Counted from the first letter of the stretch, positions 44,921-53,636 are shown. The stretch: DNA of 64,000 nt from JANSWY01 sp965228955 (GCA_965228955.1 OZ245848.1:2976001-3040000); one strand, 5' to 3'. Notes: generated from the sequence alone by a model not told the origin. Program-made: numbers and translations.

Positions 44921-44958
44921 CAGGTCCCCCTTGGAGAAGGGGGTTAGGGGGATTGAAA
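44921..44958 (+). repeat. 38-nt GC-rich hairpin element, copy A
   Basis: Begins CAGGTCCCCCTTGGAG and ends GGGGGATTGAAA. Internal CCCCCTT/AAGGGGG folds into a 7-bp stem with a GGAG loop. A near-identical inverted copy lies at 45457-45493. The CCCCCTTGGAGAAGGGGG core resembles dispersed intergenic repeats of Bacteroidota. Confidence 0.85.
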
Positions 44959-45046
44959 CCCGCATTAAATCAATGAAACATTACCATTATCCCATCTTTT
45001 AACTTCAACTTCAGTCTCCGGTCAGTGCGTCTGCTGGTAATATGTG

Positions 45047-45206
45047 TTTCTGCAGTGGTTATATATTTTTCTGCAGTGGTTATATATGTTTCTGCAGTGG
45101 TTATGTGTGTTTCTGCAGTGGTTATGTGTGTTTCTGTAGTGGTTATATGTGTTTCTGCAGTGGTTATGTGTGTTTCTGCAGTGGTTATATGTGTTTCTGT
45201 GTACAG
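45047..45206 (+). repeat. 21-bp tandem repeat array, 8 units
   Basis: The word TTTCTG starts at 45047, 45068, 45089, 45110, 45131, 45152, 45173 and 45194, an exact 21-bp period. Each full unit is TTTCTGCAGTGGTTATRTRTG-like with small variants; the eighth is truncated (TTTCTGTGTACAG). Because 21 is a multiple of three, a false 7-residue-repeat peptide appears in one frame. Confidence 0.95.
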
Positions 45207-45456
45207 TTCTAAAATAAGTTGAACTATTATATTTGGTCAGTTCAAATGTTCAACAAAGATGGTCCAGGCCAGAGTCTGGGAAAAAAGTCATTGGAATACT
45301 AGCAATTACACGCACTAAAAGATTAGGTATTGAATAAAATGACACAGTTAACTGAACACACCCATTAATGGGATTCTGATGTTCGATTCGAATCTCAACT
45401 TCAATAAAGAACCATCTTATGGTACACTTTGCTGACCAGTCTCATTTTAGCTAACC

Positions 45457-45493
45457 TTTCAATCCCCCTCCCCCCTTCTCCAAGGGGGACCTG
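45457..45493 (-). repeat. GC-rich hairpin element, copy B (inverted)
   Basis: Reverse complement of copy A except for one substitution and one missing base, in the CCCCCT-CCCCCC segment. Begins TTTCAATCCCCCT and ends GGGGGACCTG. Together with copy A it brackets 573 bp. Confidence 0.85.
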
Positions 45494-45496
45494 ACT

Positions 45497-45734
45497 TAAC
45501 CCAAATATCCCTCTTCCAACCACCAACTTCGGTCTCCAGTCTTCCAACTTCTAATCTCCATCTTCCCACTTCCAACTTCCATCTTCCCACTTCTAACTTC
45601 TAACTTCCAACCCCCAACTCCCATCTTCCATCTTCCAACTTCTAACTGCCAACTTCTATATTCCGTCTTCCAACCTCCAACTTCTAACCTCCACCTTCCA
45701 ACTTCGGTCTTCCGTCTCCCGTCTTCCGTCTACT
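45497..45734 (+). repeat. polypyrimidine quasi-repeat tract
   Basis: About 240 bp built from degenerate words of CTTCCAACTT, TCTTCCATC and CTTCTAACTT type, almost free of G apart from a few GTC words. It ends at the stop of the DUF6768 gene. On the minus strand it is strongly purine-rich and would form the 3' untranslated tail of that mRNA. Confidence 0.9.
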
Positions 45735-46115
45735 CTACTCCTTCCTATTCATCATTGATATCTGCAACTCAATCCGTTTTATCTCCCTAACAATACTATT
45801 CTTATTCATTTGCATCCAATGGAACAGTTTTATCATCGACACGGAAAGTGCCAGAAATAGACCACTCACACCCCATGTCACCATTTCTTTTACTGTTTCA
45901 ACGGTGAAGAACTGATATGCACAGTAACCTGCTAAACCTGTTAACGCAAGTTGCATTAATGTGGCGTAGAGCGTAATCCATTTGAGTTTTCCTTTATATA
46001 ATCCAAGCAGTTGCTCGGGTAGGTTTTGCTCGTCTAAATCTTCGTAGAACTGAGCTTCTTCCTGGCTAAGGGCTTTTTTGATTATTTCATCAATTTCTTC
46101 GTTACTCTTGTTCAT
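45735..46115 (-). CDS. DUF6768 membrane protein, partner of ECF sigma factor
   Basis: A 126-residue protein with an acidic N-terminus (EEIDEIIKKALSQEEAQFYEDLDE), two membrane helices (about 45-68 and 80-100) and a charged tail (MNKNSIVREIKRIELQIS). The layout and FTVETVKEMVTWGVSGLFLALSVSMIKL segment match DUF6768. It overlaps the sigma-factor gene by 14 bp and probably restrains it in the manner of an anti-sigma factor, though it lacks a zinc-finger motif. Confidence 0.85.
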   Translation of the reverse strand: MNKSNEEIDEIIKKALSQEEAQFYEDLDEQNLPEQLLGLYKGKLKWITLYATLMQLALTGLAGYCAYQFFTVETVKEMVTWGVSGLFLALSVSMIKLFHWMQMNKNSIVREIKRIELQISMMNRKE

Positions 46116-46674
46116 AACTTTTTGATTTTATTAATTTCTTTAAATGTTCTCTGGCGTAAAACAGCTTACTTTTCACTGTCCCGGTAGGGATTCCCATAAT
46201 TTCAGAAATCGCCCTCATATTCTGACCTTCCAGATAAAATAGCCTGATAATCATTCTTTCAGACTCCTTCATCTCTTTTAAACTTCTTTGAATTAGTTGA
46301 ATTTTCTCTTCTTCTTCACCCTCTTGCTCTCCCAACAAACTATTCTCAATCTCCCAGGAATTACTCAACCCATCCCTATCTTTTTTCTTCTCACGAACCC
46401 AATCAACTGATTTCAAATAGACAATTCTGTATAGCCATGATCGAAACTTCTTTGGTTCATTTAGTTTGTGGATGGATTTTATCACGCTGGTCCAGACTTC
46501 TTGAACTACGTCTTTAGCACCATCGTAATCCTTCATTTGATAATAAGCCTGACTAAGCACTTTGGAATTCCACTTCTCGATTAAGAGGGAAAATGCTTTG
46601 TTATCGCCGGATTGGCATTTTAGTACCAACCATTCATCGTATATGTCTGCAGGTTTTCTCATTGAATTCCGCAC
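46102..46674 (-). CDS. ECF-type RNA polymerase sigma factor
   Basis: A 190-residue sigma-70 family factor: region 2 (NKAFSLLIEKWNSKVLSQAYYQMKDYDGAKDVVQEVWTSVI, RFRSWLYRIVYLKSVDWVREKKK) and region 4 (ERMIIRLFYLEGQNMRAISEIMGIPTGTVKSKLFYAREHLKK). Paired with a small membrane protein, so it is likely a surface- or stress-responsive regulon head. M5 could be the start. Confidence 0.94.
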   Translation of the reverse strand: MRNSMRKPADIYDEWLVLKCQSGDNKAFSLLIEKWNSKVLSQAYYQMKDYDGAKDVVQEVWTSVIKSIHKLNEPKKFRSWLYRIVYLKSVDWVREKKKDRDGLSNSWEIENSLLGEQEGEEEEKIQLIQRSLKEMKESERMIIRLFYLEGQNMRAISEIMGIPTGTVKSKLFYAREHLKKLIKSKSYEQE

Positions 46675-46728
46675 TAATAGTCGGAATAAATTGAGAAAGG
46701 TTCAATACGATCTTAGAAAATTTTAAAA

Positions 46729-47943
46729 TTACCTGTTTTTCTTCTTTTGTTTGAAGTTTCTTCTTGGCTTCTTACCTCCTGATTTAAATATTCTCGGAGC
46801 GTAATCAGGCCCTTCTCCTAGTCTCGCTGGAAGACTTTTGGTTTTCATGATCTCTCTTTCAATCAACTTCTCGATTCTGGAAAACTTTTGTTGATCGTCT
46901 TTATTAATAAAAGTGATCGCCTCTCCCGTAGTATCAGCTCTTGCCGTTCTTCCAATCCTATGAACGTAATCTTCCGGATCTGGAGGAACGTCATAATTAA
47001 CTACAAGATTAATTCCCTCCACATCAATTCCCCTTGATAGAATATCGGTACCAATAATCACATCAACCCGCTTCGCTTTAAATGCTTGCATGATGGCTTC
47101 TCTTTCCTTCTGATCTAGTCCAGAATGGAATGCCTCGACATTGATTTCCAGGCCTTTAAGTGATTTGAAAAGTTTTCTTACATTTTCCTTAGTAGAGGCA
47201 AATATGATGGCAGTGCCGTATTTTCCTGATTTTAGAAACCACTCCAACAATGGAAGCTTTTGCTCGTCATAAGTAAGGAAAGCTTTCTGAGATATACCTT
47301 CTGCAGGTTTTGAAATTGCAATGGTGACTTCTTTTGGTTGATGTAGAAGTTCACCTGCAAACTTTCGAATTTTCGGAGGCATAGTTGCGGAAAACAGGAT
47401 ATTCTGTCTTTTTTCAGGTAGCTGATTTACGATCCTCATGATGTCATCAGCAAATCCCATATCCAGCATCCTGTCAGCCTCATCCAGGATTAGGTATTTC
47501 AGCTTATCCAAATTAACAGATTCAGAATTCAACAGAGCAATCAGTCTTCCTGGGGTCGCGACTACAATATCAACTCCTTGTTCAATCGCTTTCTTCTGCT
47601 GAGCCCAAACAACACCATCACCTCCACCATAAACTGCAACAGAGCTTGCATTAGTAAAGTAAGAAAAACCCTCTATCTGCTGATCTATTTGCAAAACCAG
47701 CTCACGGGTTGGAGCAATAATCAATGCTCTTACCTTATCATCGTGATCTTTTGAAATTTCATTTAGCACTGGCAATACGAAAGCAGCAGTTTTACCAGTA
47801 CCAGTTTGAGCACAACCAATGAGGTCAGAGCCTTCCATGATGATGGGAATAGCCTGCTCCTGAATTGGAGTTGCTTCCTCGAAACCCATTGCCTGCAAAC
47901 CTTCCTGCAGGTCGTTTTCAAAATTAAAAGAGTCGAAATTCAA
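46729..47943 (-). CDS. DEAD-box RNA helicase
   Basis: A 404-residue DEAD-box protein with all motifs: Q motif (GFEEATPIQEQAIP), I (AQTGTGKTAAF), Ia (PTRELVLQ), Ib (TPGRL), II (DEAD), III (SAT), IV-VI (IIFASTKENVRKL, DILSRGIDVEG, HRIGRTARADTTG). The tail is short and very basic (KSGGKKPRRNFKQKKKNR), an RNA-anchoring extension. The RhlE type is the nearest match. Roles in ribosome assembly or cold adaptation are usual for the family. Confidence 0.95.
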   Translation of the reverse strand: MNFDSFNFENDLQEGLQAMGFEEATPIQEQAIPIIMEGSDLIGCAQTGTGKTAAFVLPVLNEISKDHDDKVRALIIAPTRELVLQIDQQIEGFSYFTNASSVAVYGGGDGVVWAQQKKAIEQGVDIVVATPGRLIALLNSESVNLDKLKYLILDEADRMLDMGFADDIMRIVNQLPEKRQNILFSATMPPKIRKFAGELLHQPKEVTIAISKPAEGISQKAFLTYDEQKLPLLEWFLKSGKYGTAIIFASTKENVRKLFKSLKGLEINVEAFHSGLDQKEREAIMQAFKAKRVDVIIGTDILSRGIDVEGINLVVNYDVPPDPEDYVHRIGRTARADTTGEAITFINKDDQQKFSRIEKLIEREIMKTKSLPARLGEGPDYAPRIFKSGGKKPRRNFKQKKKNR

Positions 47944-48155
47944 TTTTATTCAGACGTTGCATTAACAATAACCCGTAATATTAACCTAAAAGAATCGATT
48001 GCTGGCTAGGAAAATGAATAAAAATTGACTCATATGCATATCATAATGGATTCCAATATCTAATTGTGGCAAGAGATTAACCCATCCACCCTGTTTGAAT
48101 CAAAAACCATGCTTCGGCTCTGGTATTAATTCTTTATTTTGAACCAACTAATTGT

Positions 48156-48650
48156 ATGAGTAGCAAAACCACGTATGTGATAATGGGGGTTACCGGCTGT
48201 GGTAAATCCACTATTGGGAGATTATTAGGTGAGAGACTAGAAGTCCCATTTTTTGATGGCGATGATTACCATCCTGAAGCAAATGTCCAAAAGATGAGTT
48301 CTGGAATACCATTAACTGATGAAGATCGGTTTCCATGGCTCAAAATTCTCAACGCTGAGATTTCTAATTGGAATACCAACAGTGGAGCCACATTGGCATG
48401 TTCAGCTCTTAAAGAGGATTACAGAAAAATCATATCAGACGATGAAAATGTTGAGTTTATCTACCTTAATTCAAGTAAGGAACTGATAAAGAGACGACTT
48501 ACCTCCAGACAAAACCATTTCATGCCTTCCAGCTTGATCGATTCTCAATTTGACACTTTGGAGGAACCTAATGATGCATTATGGGTAGATGCTTCCTTAT
48601 CTGAACAAGAAATAGTAGATTTCATTTTTAATAAAATTGTAGCAAAATGA
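48156..48650 (+). CDS. gntK: gluconokinase
   Basis: A 164-residue P-loop kinase (MGVTGCGKSTIGRLLGERL) with the gluconokinase signatures FFDGDDYHPEANVQKMSSGIPLTDEDRFPWL and CSALKEDYRKI, and the substrate-lid RRLTSRQNHFMPSSLIDSQF. It phosphorylates D-gluconate to 6-phosphogluconate. First gene of a three-gene operon, overlapping the 6-phosphogluconate dehydrogenase gene by 4 bp. Confidence 0.96.
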   Translation: MSSKTTYVIMGVTGCGKSTIGRLLGERLEVPFFDGDDYHPEANVQKMSSGIPLTDEDRFPWLKILNAEISNWNTNSGATLACSALKEDYRKIISDDENVEFIYLNSSKELIKRRLTSRQNHFMPSSLIDSQFDTLEEPNDALWVDASLSEQEIVDFIFNKIVAK

Positions 48651-50062
48651 AGGGAGAAAACTCCAATCAAATAGGTCTCATTGGACTTGGGGTCATGGGA
48701 AAAAGTCTGGCCAGAAACTTTGAATCCAGAGGGTATAATGTCTCCGTATACAATCTTCCTTTTCCTGGTGAAGAAGGTCTTGTCGATAATTTTGTAAATG
48801 AGTTCAGCACTTCCAACTTCTATGGAGCTAAGGACCTTGAAGATTTTGTCAACTCGCTTGAATCTCCTAAAAAAATAGTTTTGATGATTACGGCTGGAGA
48901 TCCTATTGATCAAATGATTTCAAAACTGGAACCACTCATAGCAGAAAATGATATCATTATTGATGCTGGAAATTCTCACTTCTCAGATTCCGAAAGAAGA
49001 AGCAAAGATTTAGATTCTAAAGGTTTGAAGTTTGTGGGTCTTGGTGTCTCTGGTGGTGAAGAGGGAGCTCTAAAAGGACCTTCATTAATGCCTGGTTGTA
49101 CATCTTCTACATATCAGGAATTAGAAGAGTATTTCAAATCCATTGCTGCAGTTGAAAGAGAAGGCAATGCCTGTGTTACCCATATAGGATCAGGGGGATC
49201 TGGACACTTTGTTAAAATGGTACACAATGGACTGGAATATGCTGATATGCAAATGATAGCGGAGGTCTATGGCTACTTCAAAAGGTCAGCAGGTTACTCC
49301 AACGAGGAAATTGCCTCAATATTTGAGGAGTGGAATAAAGGAGAACTAGGCGGATACCTTCTTGAAATCACTATTGATATTCTACGACACAAGGAAAACG
49401 ACCAGGCTACTTTGGATGAAATTCTAGATGTAGCAGGTAACAAGGGTACAGGAAAATGGGTGGTACATGCTGCTTTGGATCTTGGGGTTCCTATTCCTAC
49501 AATATCAGAGTCTGTATTTGCCAGATACTTGAGTACAATGATTGAAACAAGAATTGAGGCATCCTCAAGTTACAATCTGTCAAGTGGTGTTAACAAGCTA
49601 TCTTCTGAAGGAATTAACACCATAAAGGACGCACTCTATGCATCGAAGCTTATCAATTATATTCAGGGTTTCGATTTGATTAAGAGAGCAAGTGATCACT
49701 ATGGTTGGGACATCAATTTCTCAAACCTGGCTAATATCTGGAAAGAGGGATGTATAATAAGGTCTGAGTTATTATATGTTTTAAGCGAAATCAATATCAC
49801 CAATAATCTTATTCTTACAAATGAGATAAAACAACTTCTTCTCACAAGAATATCTGCATTTAATCAAACACTTGCTGTTTTCGGTTCTTCGGGTGTTCAT
49901 GCTCCAGCTATGTCAGCCTCATTCAATTACTTCAACGGAATGATTCTAGAGAAAACAACAGCAAATATGATTCAGGCGCAAAGAGATTATTTTGGTGCTC
50001 ATACTTATGAAAAGGTGGGTAAGCCAAGAGGCGAATTCTTTCACACAAATTGGACTAAATAG
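48647..50062 (+). CDS. gnd: 6-phosphogluconate dehydrogenase, decarboxylating
   Basis: A 471-residue NADP-dependent enzyme: Rossmann motif GLGVMGKSLARNFESRGYNV, substrate segment GVSGGEEGALKGPSLMPGC, catalytic Lys/Asn in GSGGSGHFVKMVHNGLEYADMQ, and C-terminal FHTNW. It oxidises 6-phosphogluconate to ribulose-5-phosphate and CO2, so imported gluconate goes into the pentose phosphate pathway. No Entner-Doudoroff gene (edd/eda) is present here. Confidence 0.97.
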   Translation: MKGENSNQIGLIGLGVMGKSLARNFESRGYNVSVYNLPFPGEEGLVDNFVNEFSTSNFYGAKDLEDFVNSLESPKKIVLMITAGDPIDQMISKLEPLIAENDIIIDAGNSHFSDSERRSKDLDSKGLKFVGLGVSGGEEGALKGPSLMPGCTSSTYQELEEYFKSIAAVEREGNACVTHIGSGGSGHFVKMVHNGLEYADMQMIAEVYGYFKRSAGYSNEEIASIFEEWNKGELGGYLLEITIDILRHKENDQATLDEILDVAGNKGTGKWVVHAALDLGVPIPTISESVFARYLSTMIETRIEASSSYNLSSGVNKLSSEGINTIKDALYASKLINYIQGFDLIKRASDHYGWDINFSNLANIWKEGCIIRSELLYVLSEINITNNLILTNEIKQLLLTRISAFNQTLAVFGSSGVHAPAMSASFNYFNGMILEKTTANMIQAQRDYFGAHTYEKVGKPRGEFFHTNWTK

Positions 50063-50065
50063 ATT

Positions 50066-51409
50066 ATGATTGATTATCAACTAATTGCAGCCGTAGTAAT
50101 TGGGATTGGTGTTCTTCTTGCACTTATCATAGCGCTTAAACTAAATGCCTTTATTAGTCTATTAATCTCCAGTATTGTAGTGGGTGTAATAGCAGGGATG
50201 GAATTCAACGCTATCACAGACGCTATCTCAAAAGGTATGGGTGGTACTCTTGGATATGTAGCTGTTGTTGTAGGCCTGGGAGCTATTTTTGGAGCAATCC
50301 TTGAAAAATCCGGAGGAGCAAACGGGTTGGCACATTTCCTGATTAGCAGATTTGGAGATAATAATGCACGTGCTGCCGTTTTGATAGCCGGATTCATCAT
50401 TGCCATTCCGGTATTCTTCGATGTTGCATTTATTATCCTCATTCCAGTTCTACATGCTTTATCGATTAGAACAGGTAAATCTGTAATCTACTTCGCCTTG
50501 CCACTGCTGGCAGGTTTAGCAATTACACATAGTTTGATCCCCCCTACTCCCGGCCCGGTTGCTGTAGCTGATATAATTGATGTTGATTTGGGGTGGGTTA
50601 TTTTATTTGGCGCCATTGTTGGAATCCCAGTTGCTGTAATAAGTGGTCTTTGGTTCAGTAAATGGGCTGCTTCAAAAGTTAAATCTGGGGAATTTGTAGA
50701 CTCGGGTGAAAAGCAGGAATTTGACACTTCGATTGTTCCGATAATTCTTGGAATAATAGCTGTACCGTTGTTTCTAATCGTTAGGGGCACTATTGTGAAG
50801 ATGCTCCATGAACCAGATACAGAATTTACATTATGGGAAGAAATATGGATTTTTCTTGGACATCCATTTGTATCTCTAATAATCGCAACTCTGCTCGCTC
50901 TATTTATTTTAGGAAGAATTAAAAAGTACTCTCTCAAAGAGCTGTTTGATATTTCCAATAAGTCTTTGGCCCCAGCTGGTTCCATCATCTTAATAACAGG
51001 AGCAGGTGGTGTATTTAAACAAATGCTAATTGAAACAGGGGCCGGAGATATGATCGCTCAATTGTTCGCAGACAGTGGCTCTGTTTATTTGATACCTCTG
51101 GCTTTTGTTATCGCCGCACTAGTAAGGATATTACAGGGTTCAGCAACTGTAGCAATGATCACAGCTGCAGGTGTTATCGCTCCTATCATGTCTGAGTTAA
51201 GCTTTCCAGATATACATAAAGCTTTGGTTGTTCTTTCGATCGCGGCAGGATCTGTTTTTCTATCTCATGTAAATGATAGTGGATTTTGGTTGGTGAATAG
51301 ATATTTAGACCTATCTGTCCAGGATACGTTGAAAAGCTGGTCAGCCCTCACTATGGTGATTGGACTTTCCAGCTTTATAATCATCTATTTGATCTCGCTA
51401 TTTGTTTAG
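50066..51409 (+). CDS. gntP: GntP-family gluconate:proton symporter
   Basis: A 447-residue, 12-14-helix permease. GntP signatures: the GGTLGYVAVVVGLGAIFGAILEKSGGA segment, PVFFDVAFIILIPVLHAL, THSLIPPTPGPVAVADII and the HVNDSGFWLV motif near residue 415. It lies 3 bp after the dehydrogenase gene, completing an uptake-kinase-dehydrogenase operon for gluconate. It overlaps the convergent EamA gene by 29 bp at the 3' end. Confidence 0.96.
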   Translation: MIDYQLIAAVVIGIGVLLALIIALKLNAFISLLISSIVVGVIAGMEFNAITDAISKGMGGTLGYVAVVVGLGAIFGAILEKSGGANGLAHFLISRFGDNNARAAVLIAGFIIAIPVFFDVAFIILIPVLHALSIRTGKSVIYFALPLLAGLAITHSLIPPTPGPVAVADIIDVDLGWVILFGAIVGIPVAVISGLWFSKWAASKVKSGEFVDSGEKQEFDTSIVPIILGIIAVPLFLIVRGTIVKMLHEPDTEFTLWEEIWIFLGHPFVSLIIATLLALFILGRIKKYSLKELFDISNKSLAPAGSIILITGAGGVFKQMLIETGAGDMIAQLFADSGSVYLIPLAFVIAALVRILQGSATVAMITAAGVIAPIMSELSFPDIHKALVVLSIAAGSVFLSHVNDSGFWLVNRYLDLSVQDTLKSWSALTMVIGLSSFIIIYLISLFV

Positions 51410-52340
51410 CTCGTGAGATCTTTGTTGCTCTTATTCTCAATCGAAACCAATCAGAAACTTTTGATGGGTCAATGGTTTTGTTGACTACCATCACACCTAA
51501 CAGTATAATAATTCCACCAGCAATTGCTTCACCAGTAATGATTTCATTTAAAAACACAAAACCTAAAACCACACCATAAATTGGCATCAGATAGGTCACC
51601 AAAGAAACGAATGTCGGACCTGCTGACTCCAGAAGCTTATAATAAATTACGAATGCTACTGCAGTTCCCATAGAAGCTAGTCCCAAAATGGACCAAATGA
51701 CTTCCATTGATATATTGCTAATTGATGGTACACCATCAACCACTAAAGCTAGAGGTATCATATAAAGACTAGTAATTAATAATTGCCCCGAAGGAGCCTG
51801 AATTGATTTTACACTTGTTAAATTTAACCTGGCATAAACAAGAGCTACCCCGTATGCCGAAGCTCCAATAGATACTGCTAGTAAGCCAAGAAAGGAAGCT
51901 TCAAAACTCAAGGAGAAGTTAGGAGAAAGTAAGATTAATAATCCCAACAACCCAATCATTGATCCCGCGAGTTTATTGAAGGTCATTTTATCTTCCTTCA
52001 CAAATATTGCTGCCAACCCAATCGTACTCAATGGTGTTATCGCATTTAAAATTGATGCCAGGGCACTGTCAATGTATTGCTGCCCCCAATTGATCAATAT
52101 AAATGGAATGGTATGCGCAAATAACCCAACAAATGCCACGTCTCTCCAAAACTTAAAGTTCCATGGCAATCTGTTACCTGTGATAAAAAGATAGATATTG
52201 ATTAAGATGGCAGCCACTCCTATTCGGAGTGCTGCCAAAGTAATGGGTGGGATTTCAACCACCGCTATCTTAATAAACAAGAAGGACGGCCCCCATAAGG
52301 TGGCCAGAAAAAGCAGGTTTAGTAGGTTTTTTAGTTTCAT
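51381..52340 (-). CDS. EamA-family (DMT) transporter
   Basis: Start at ATG 52340 (MKLKNLLNLLFLATLWGPSFLFIKIA). The 319-residue product has ten predicted helices in two EamA repeats (first with TLWGPSFLFIKI, second with GTAVAFVIYYKLLESAGPTFVSLVTYLMPIYGVVLG). Such permeases export amino acids or metabolites. Its 3' end overlaps gntP, and a MetR-like regulator is divergent 240 bp away, hinting at a sulfur-amino-acid-related exporter. Confidence 0.93.
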   Translation of the reverse strand: MKLKNLLNLLFLATLWGPSFLFIKIAVVEIPPITLAALRIGVAAILINIYLFITGNRLPWNFKFWRDVAFVGLFAHTIPFILINWGQQYIDSALASILNAITPLSTIGLAAIFVKEDKMTFNKLAGSMIGLLGLLILLSPNFSLSFEASFLGLLAVSIGASAYGVALVYARLNLTSVKSIQAPSGQLLITSLYMIPLALVVDGVPSISNISMEVIWSILGLASMGTAVAFVIYYKLLESAGPTFVSLVTYLMPIYGVVLGFVFLNEIITGEAIAGGIIILLGVMVVNKTIDPSKVSDWFRLRIRATKISRAKQIARSNR

Positions 52341-52344
52341 AGAA

Positions 52345-52533
52345 TTACTTGTTAAAATGGCCCAATGACACACTATGACCTAATTGTTTCCTGAGATAGT
52401 GGGACCAGCTAAATTTTTCATCCGACTTGGAGCTCTTAGAGTCTTTTTTGCTTTGGTTATTTCCATTTGCCAGCAATTCAATTATTCCGAGTGTTGATAG
52501 TGAAATTCTCATTTGCTTCAAGATTTGGTACAA
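52345..52533 (-). CDS. possible small protein upstream of EamA gene
   Basis: A 62-residue frame, or 55 residues from Met8 (52512, MRISLSTLGIIELLANGN), ending 4 bp before the EamA start. It is Lys/Ser-rich in the middle (QSKKDSKSSKSDEKFSW). It fills the space between the divergent regulator and EamA and could be a leader peptide or small protein, or noise. No family recognised. Confidence 0.35.
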   Translation of the reverse strand: MYQILKQMRISLSTLGIIELLANGNNQSKKDSKSSKSDEKFSWSHYLRKQLGHSVSLGHFNK

Positions 52534-52615
52534 TAAATGTAACGGTAGCCTATATTTACCGTTCTATTAATTGGATGAATAGATTTTGTAATATTCATGA
52601 ATTAAACTAATACTT

Positions 52616-53518
52616 ATGGAAATACGTCATCTCAGACTTGTAAAGGAAGTAGCCGAAAAAGGCAGCCTCACAAAGGCAATGGACACTTTATATTTATCAC
52701 AGTCGGCACTGAGTCATCAGCTGAAGGAAGTGGAAACACAGCTTGGTGCACCTTTATTCCATAGAGTGAATAAGAAATTAGTGCTCACCGGAGCTGGAAA
52801 AATCGTTTTGGATTCAGCTGAGAGGATATTGAAGGATATTGCCCATACGGAGAGATCGGTTAAGAAATACATCAGTGGAGATAAAGGAACAGTTAGAATT
52901 GCAACGGAATGTTACACTTGTTATCATTGGTTACCTCAATTAATGATAGACTTCAATAATGAGTTCCCAAATGTCGACATTGAAGTATTTCCTCAATCCT
53001 TAACAGAACCGGAACAACAAATTTTAAATGGGGAACTAGATTTAGCTATTGCGAGTACAGTGGTAGATAACCCCAATTTAAAATACACAGAGTTATTCAC
53101 CGATGAGCTCATGACACTAATGCCTGCAGATCATGAACTCACCAGAAAGAAATACGTCTATGCAGAAGACTTCAAGGATGAATCTGTGATCATTCACTCC
53201 TACCCGTTGGACTCAGTATACTTATTCAAAAATCTATTAATTCCGGAAGGCATCACACCAAAAAAAGTCATTCCAATTCAAATCACAGATGCCATGGTGC
53301 AGATGGTAAAAGCTGGAATGGGTATTAAGGTAATTGCCAAATGGATTATCGAACCTTATTTGCAAGACAAGGCGCTTGATATTCGTCCGGTGACAAGAAA
53401 AGGGCTGTTTAGAACATGGTATGCCGTTACTTTAAACAAAGAAGAAACACCACAATACCTTGAGAATTTCATTGATCACTTGAGATGTAATATTGCTGGA
53501 ATATGTAAATGTGTATAA
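52616..53518 (+). CDS. LysR-family regulator, MetR-like
   Basis: A 300-residue LysR protein: N-terminal winged HTH (MEIRHLRLVKEVAEKGSLTKAMDTLYLSQSALSHQL) and a substrate-binding domain with RIATECYTCYHWLPQLMIDFNNEFPNVDIEV, a segment characteristic of MetR (homocysteine-responsive). Divergent from the EamA transporter, the usual place for its target promoter; other targets could include methionine genes elsewhere. Confidence 0.88.
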   Translation: MEIRHLRLVKEVAEKGSLTKAMDTLYLSQSALSHQLKEVETQLGAPLFHRVNKKLVLTGAGKIVLDSAERILKDIAHTERSVKKYISGDKGTVRIATECYTCYHWLPQLMIDFNNEFPNVDIEVFPQSLTEPEQQILNGELDLAIASTVVDNPNLKYTELFTDELMTLMPADHELTRKKYVYAEDFKDESVIIHSYPLDSVYLFKNLLIPEGITPKKVIPIQITDAMVQMVKAGMGIKVIAKWIIEPYLQDKALDIRPVTRKGLFRTWYAVTLNKEETPQYLENFIDHLRCNIAGICKCV

Positions 53519-53636
53519 GACAATTTCATGGTAAGCAGGAAAATCAGTGATGAACTGATAATTCTGTGATGAAAAGGTTAGGATGATAAAAAAACCTGAA
53601 CGAAATTGCACACTGCATGCATGAAAAAGAGTTATA

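Larger units (their letters stand above)
44698..45734. repeat. 1-kb intergenic repeat island
   Basis: This 1037-bp gene-free stretch is dominated by repeats: a (TTGCGGG)n array, a (TTGTCTG)n array, a 21-bp tandem array, an inverted pair of 38-nt GC-rich elements and a polypyrimidine quasi-repeat tract. Frames passing through it are simple-sequence artefacts. About 220 bp between 45215 and 45456 is non-repetitive filler, except for GTTGAAC (45218-45224) inverted at 45248-45254. Confidence 0.9.

Noticed and set aside
45047..45206. CRISPR array
   Set aside because: The 21-bp period is contiguous without unique spacers, the repeat is too short, and no cas gene is in the window.
45025..45222. 65-residue frame made of VSAVVICVSAVVM-like repeats
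   Set aside because: Produced by the 21-bp array; one frame of a nucleotide repeat, without any other coding evidence.
44921..45493. Insertion sequence
   Set aside because: Inverted elements present, but no transposase-like frame lies between them; kept as a possible non-autonomous repeat only.
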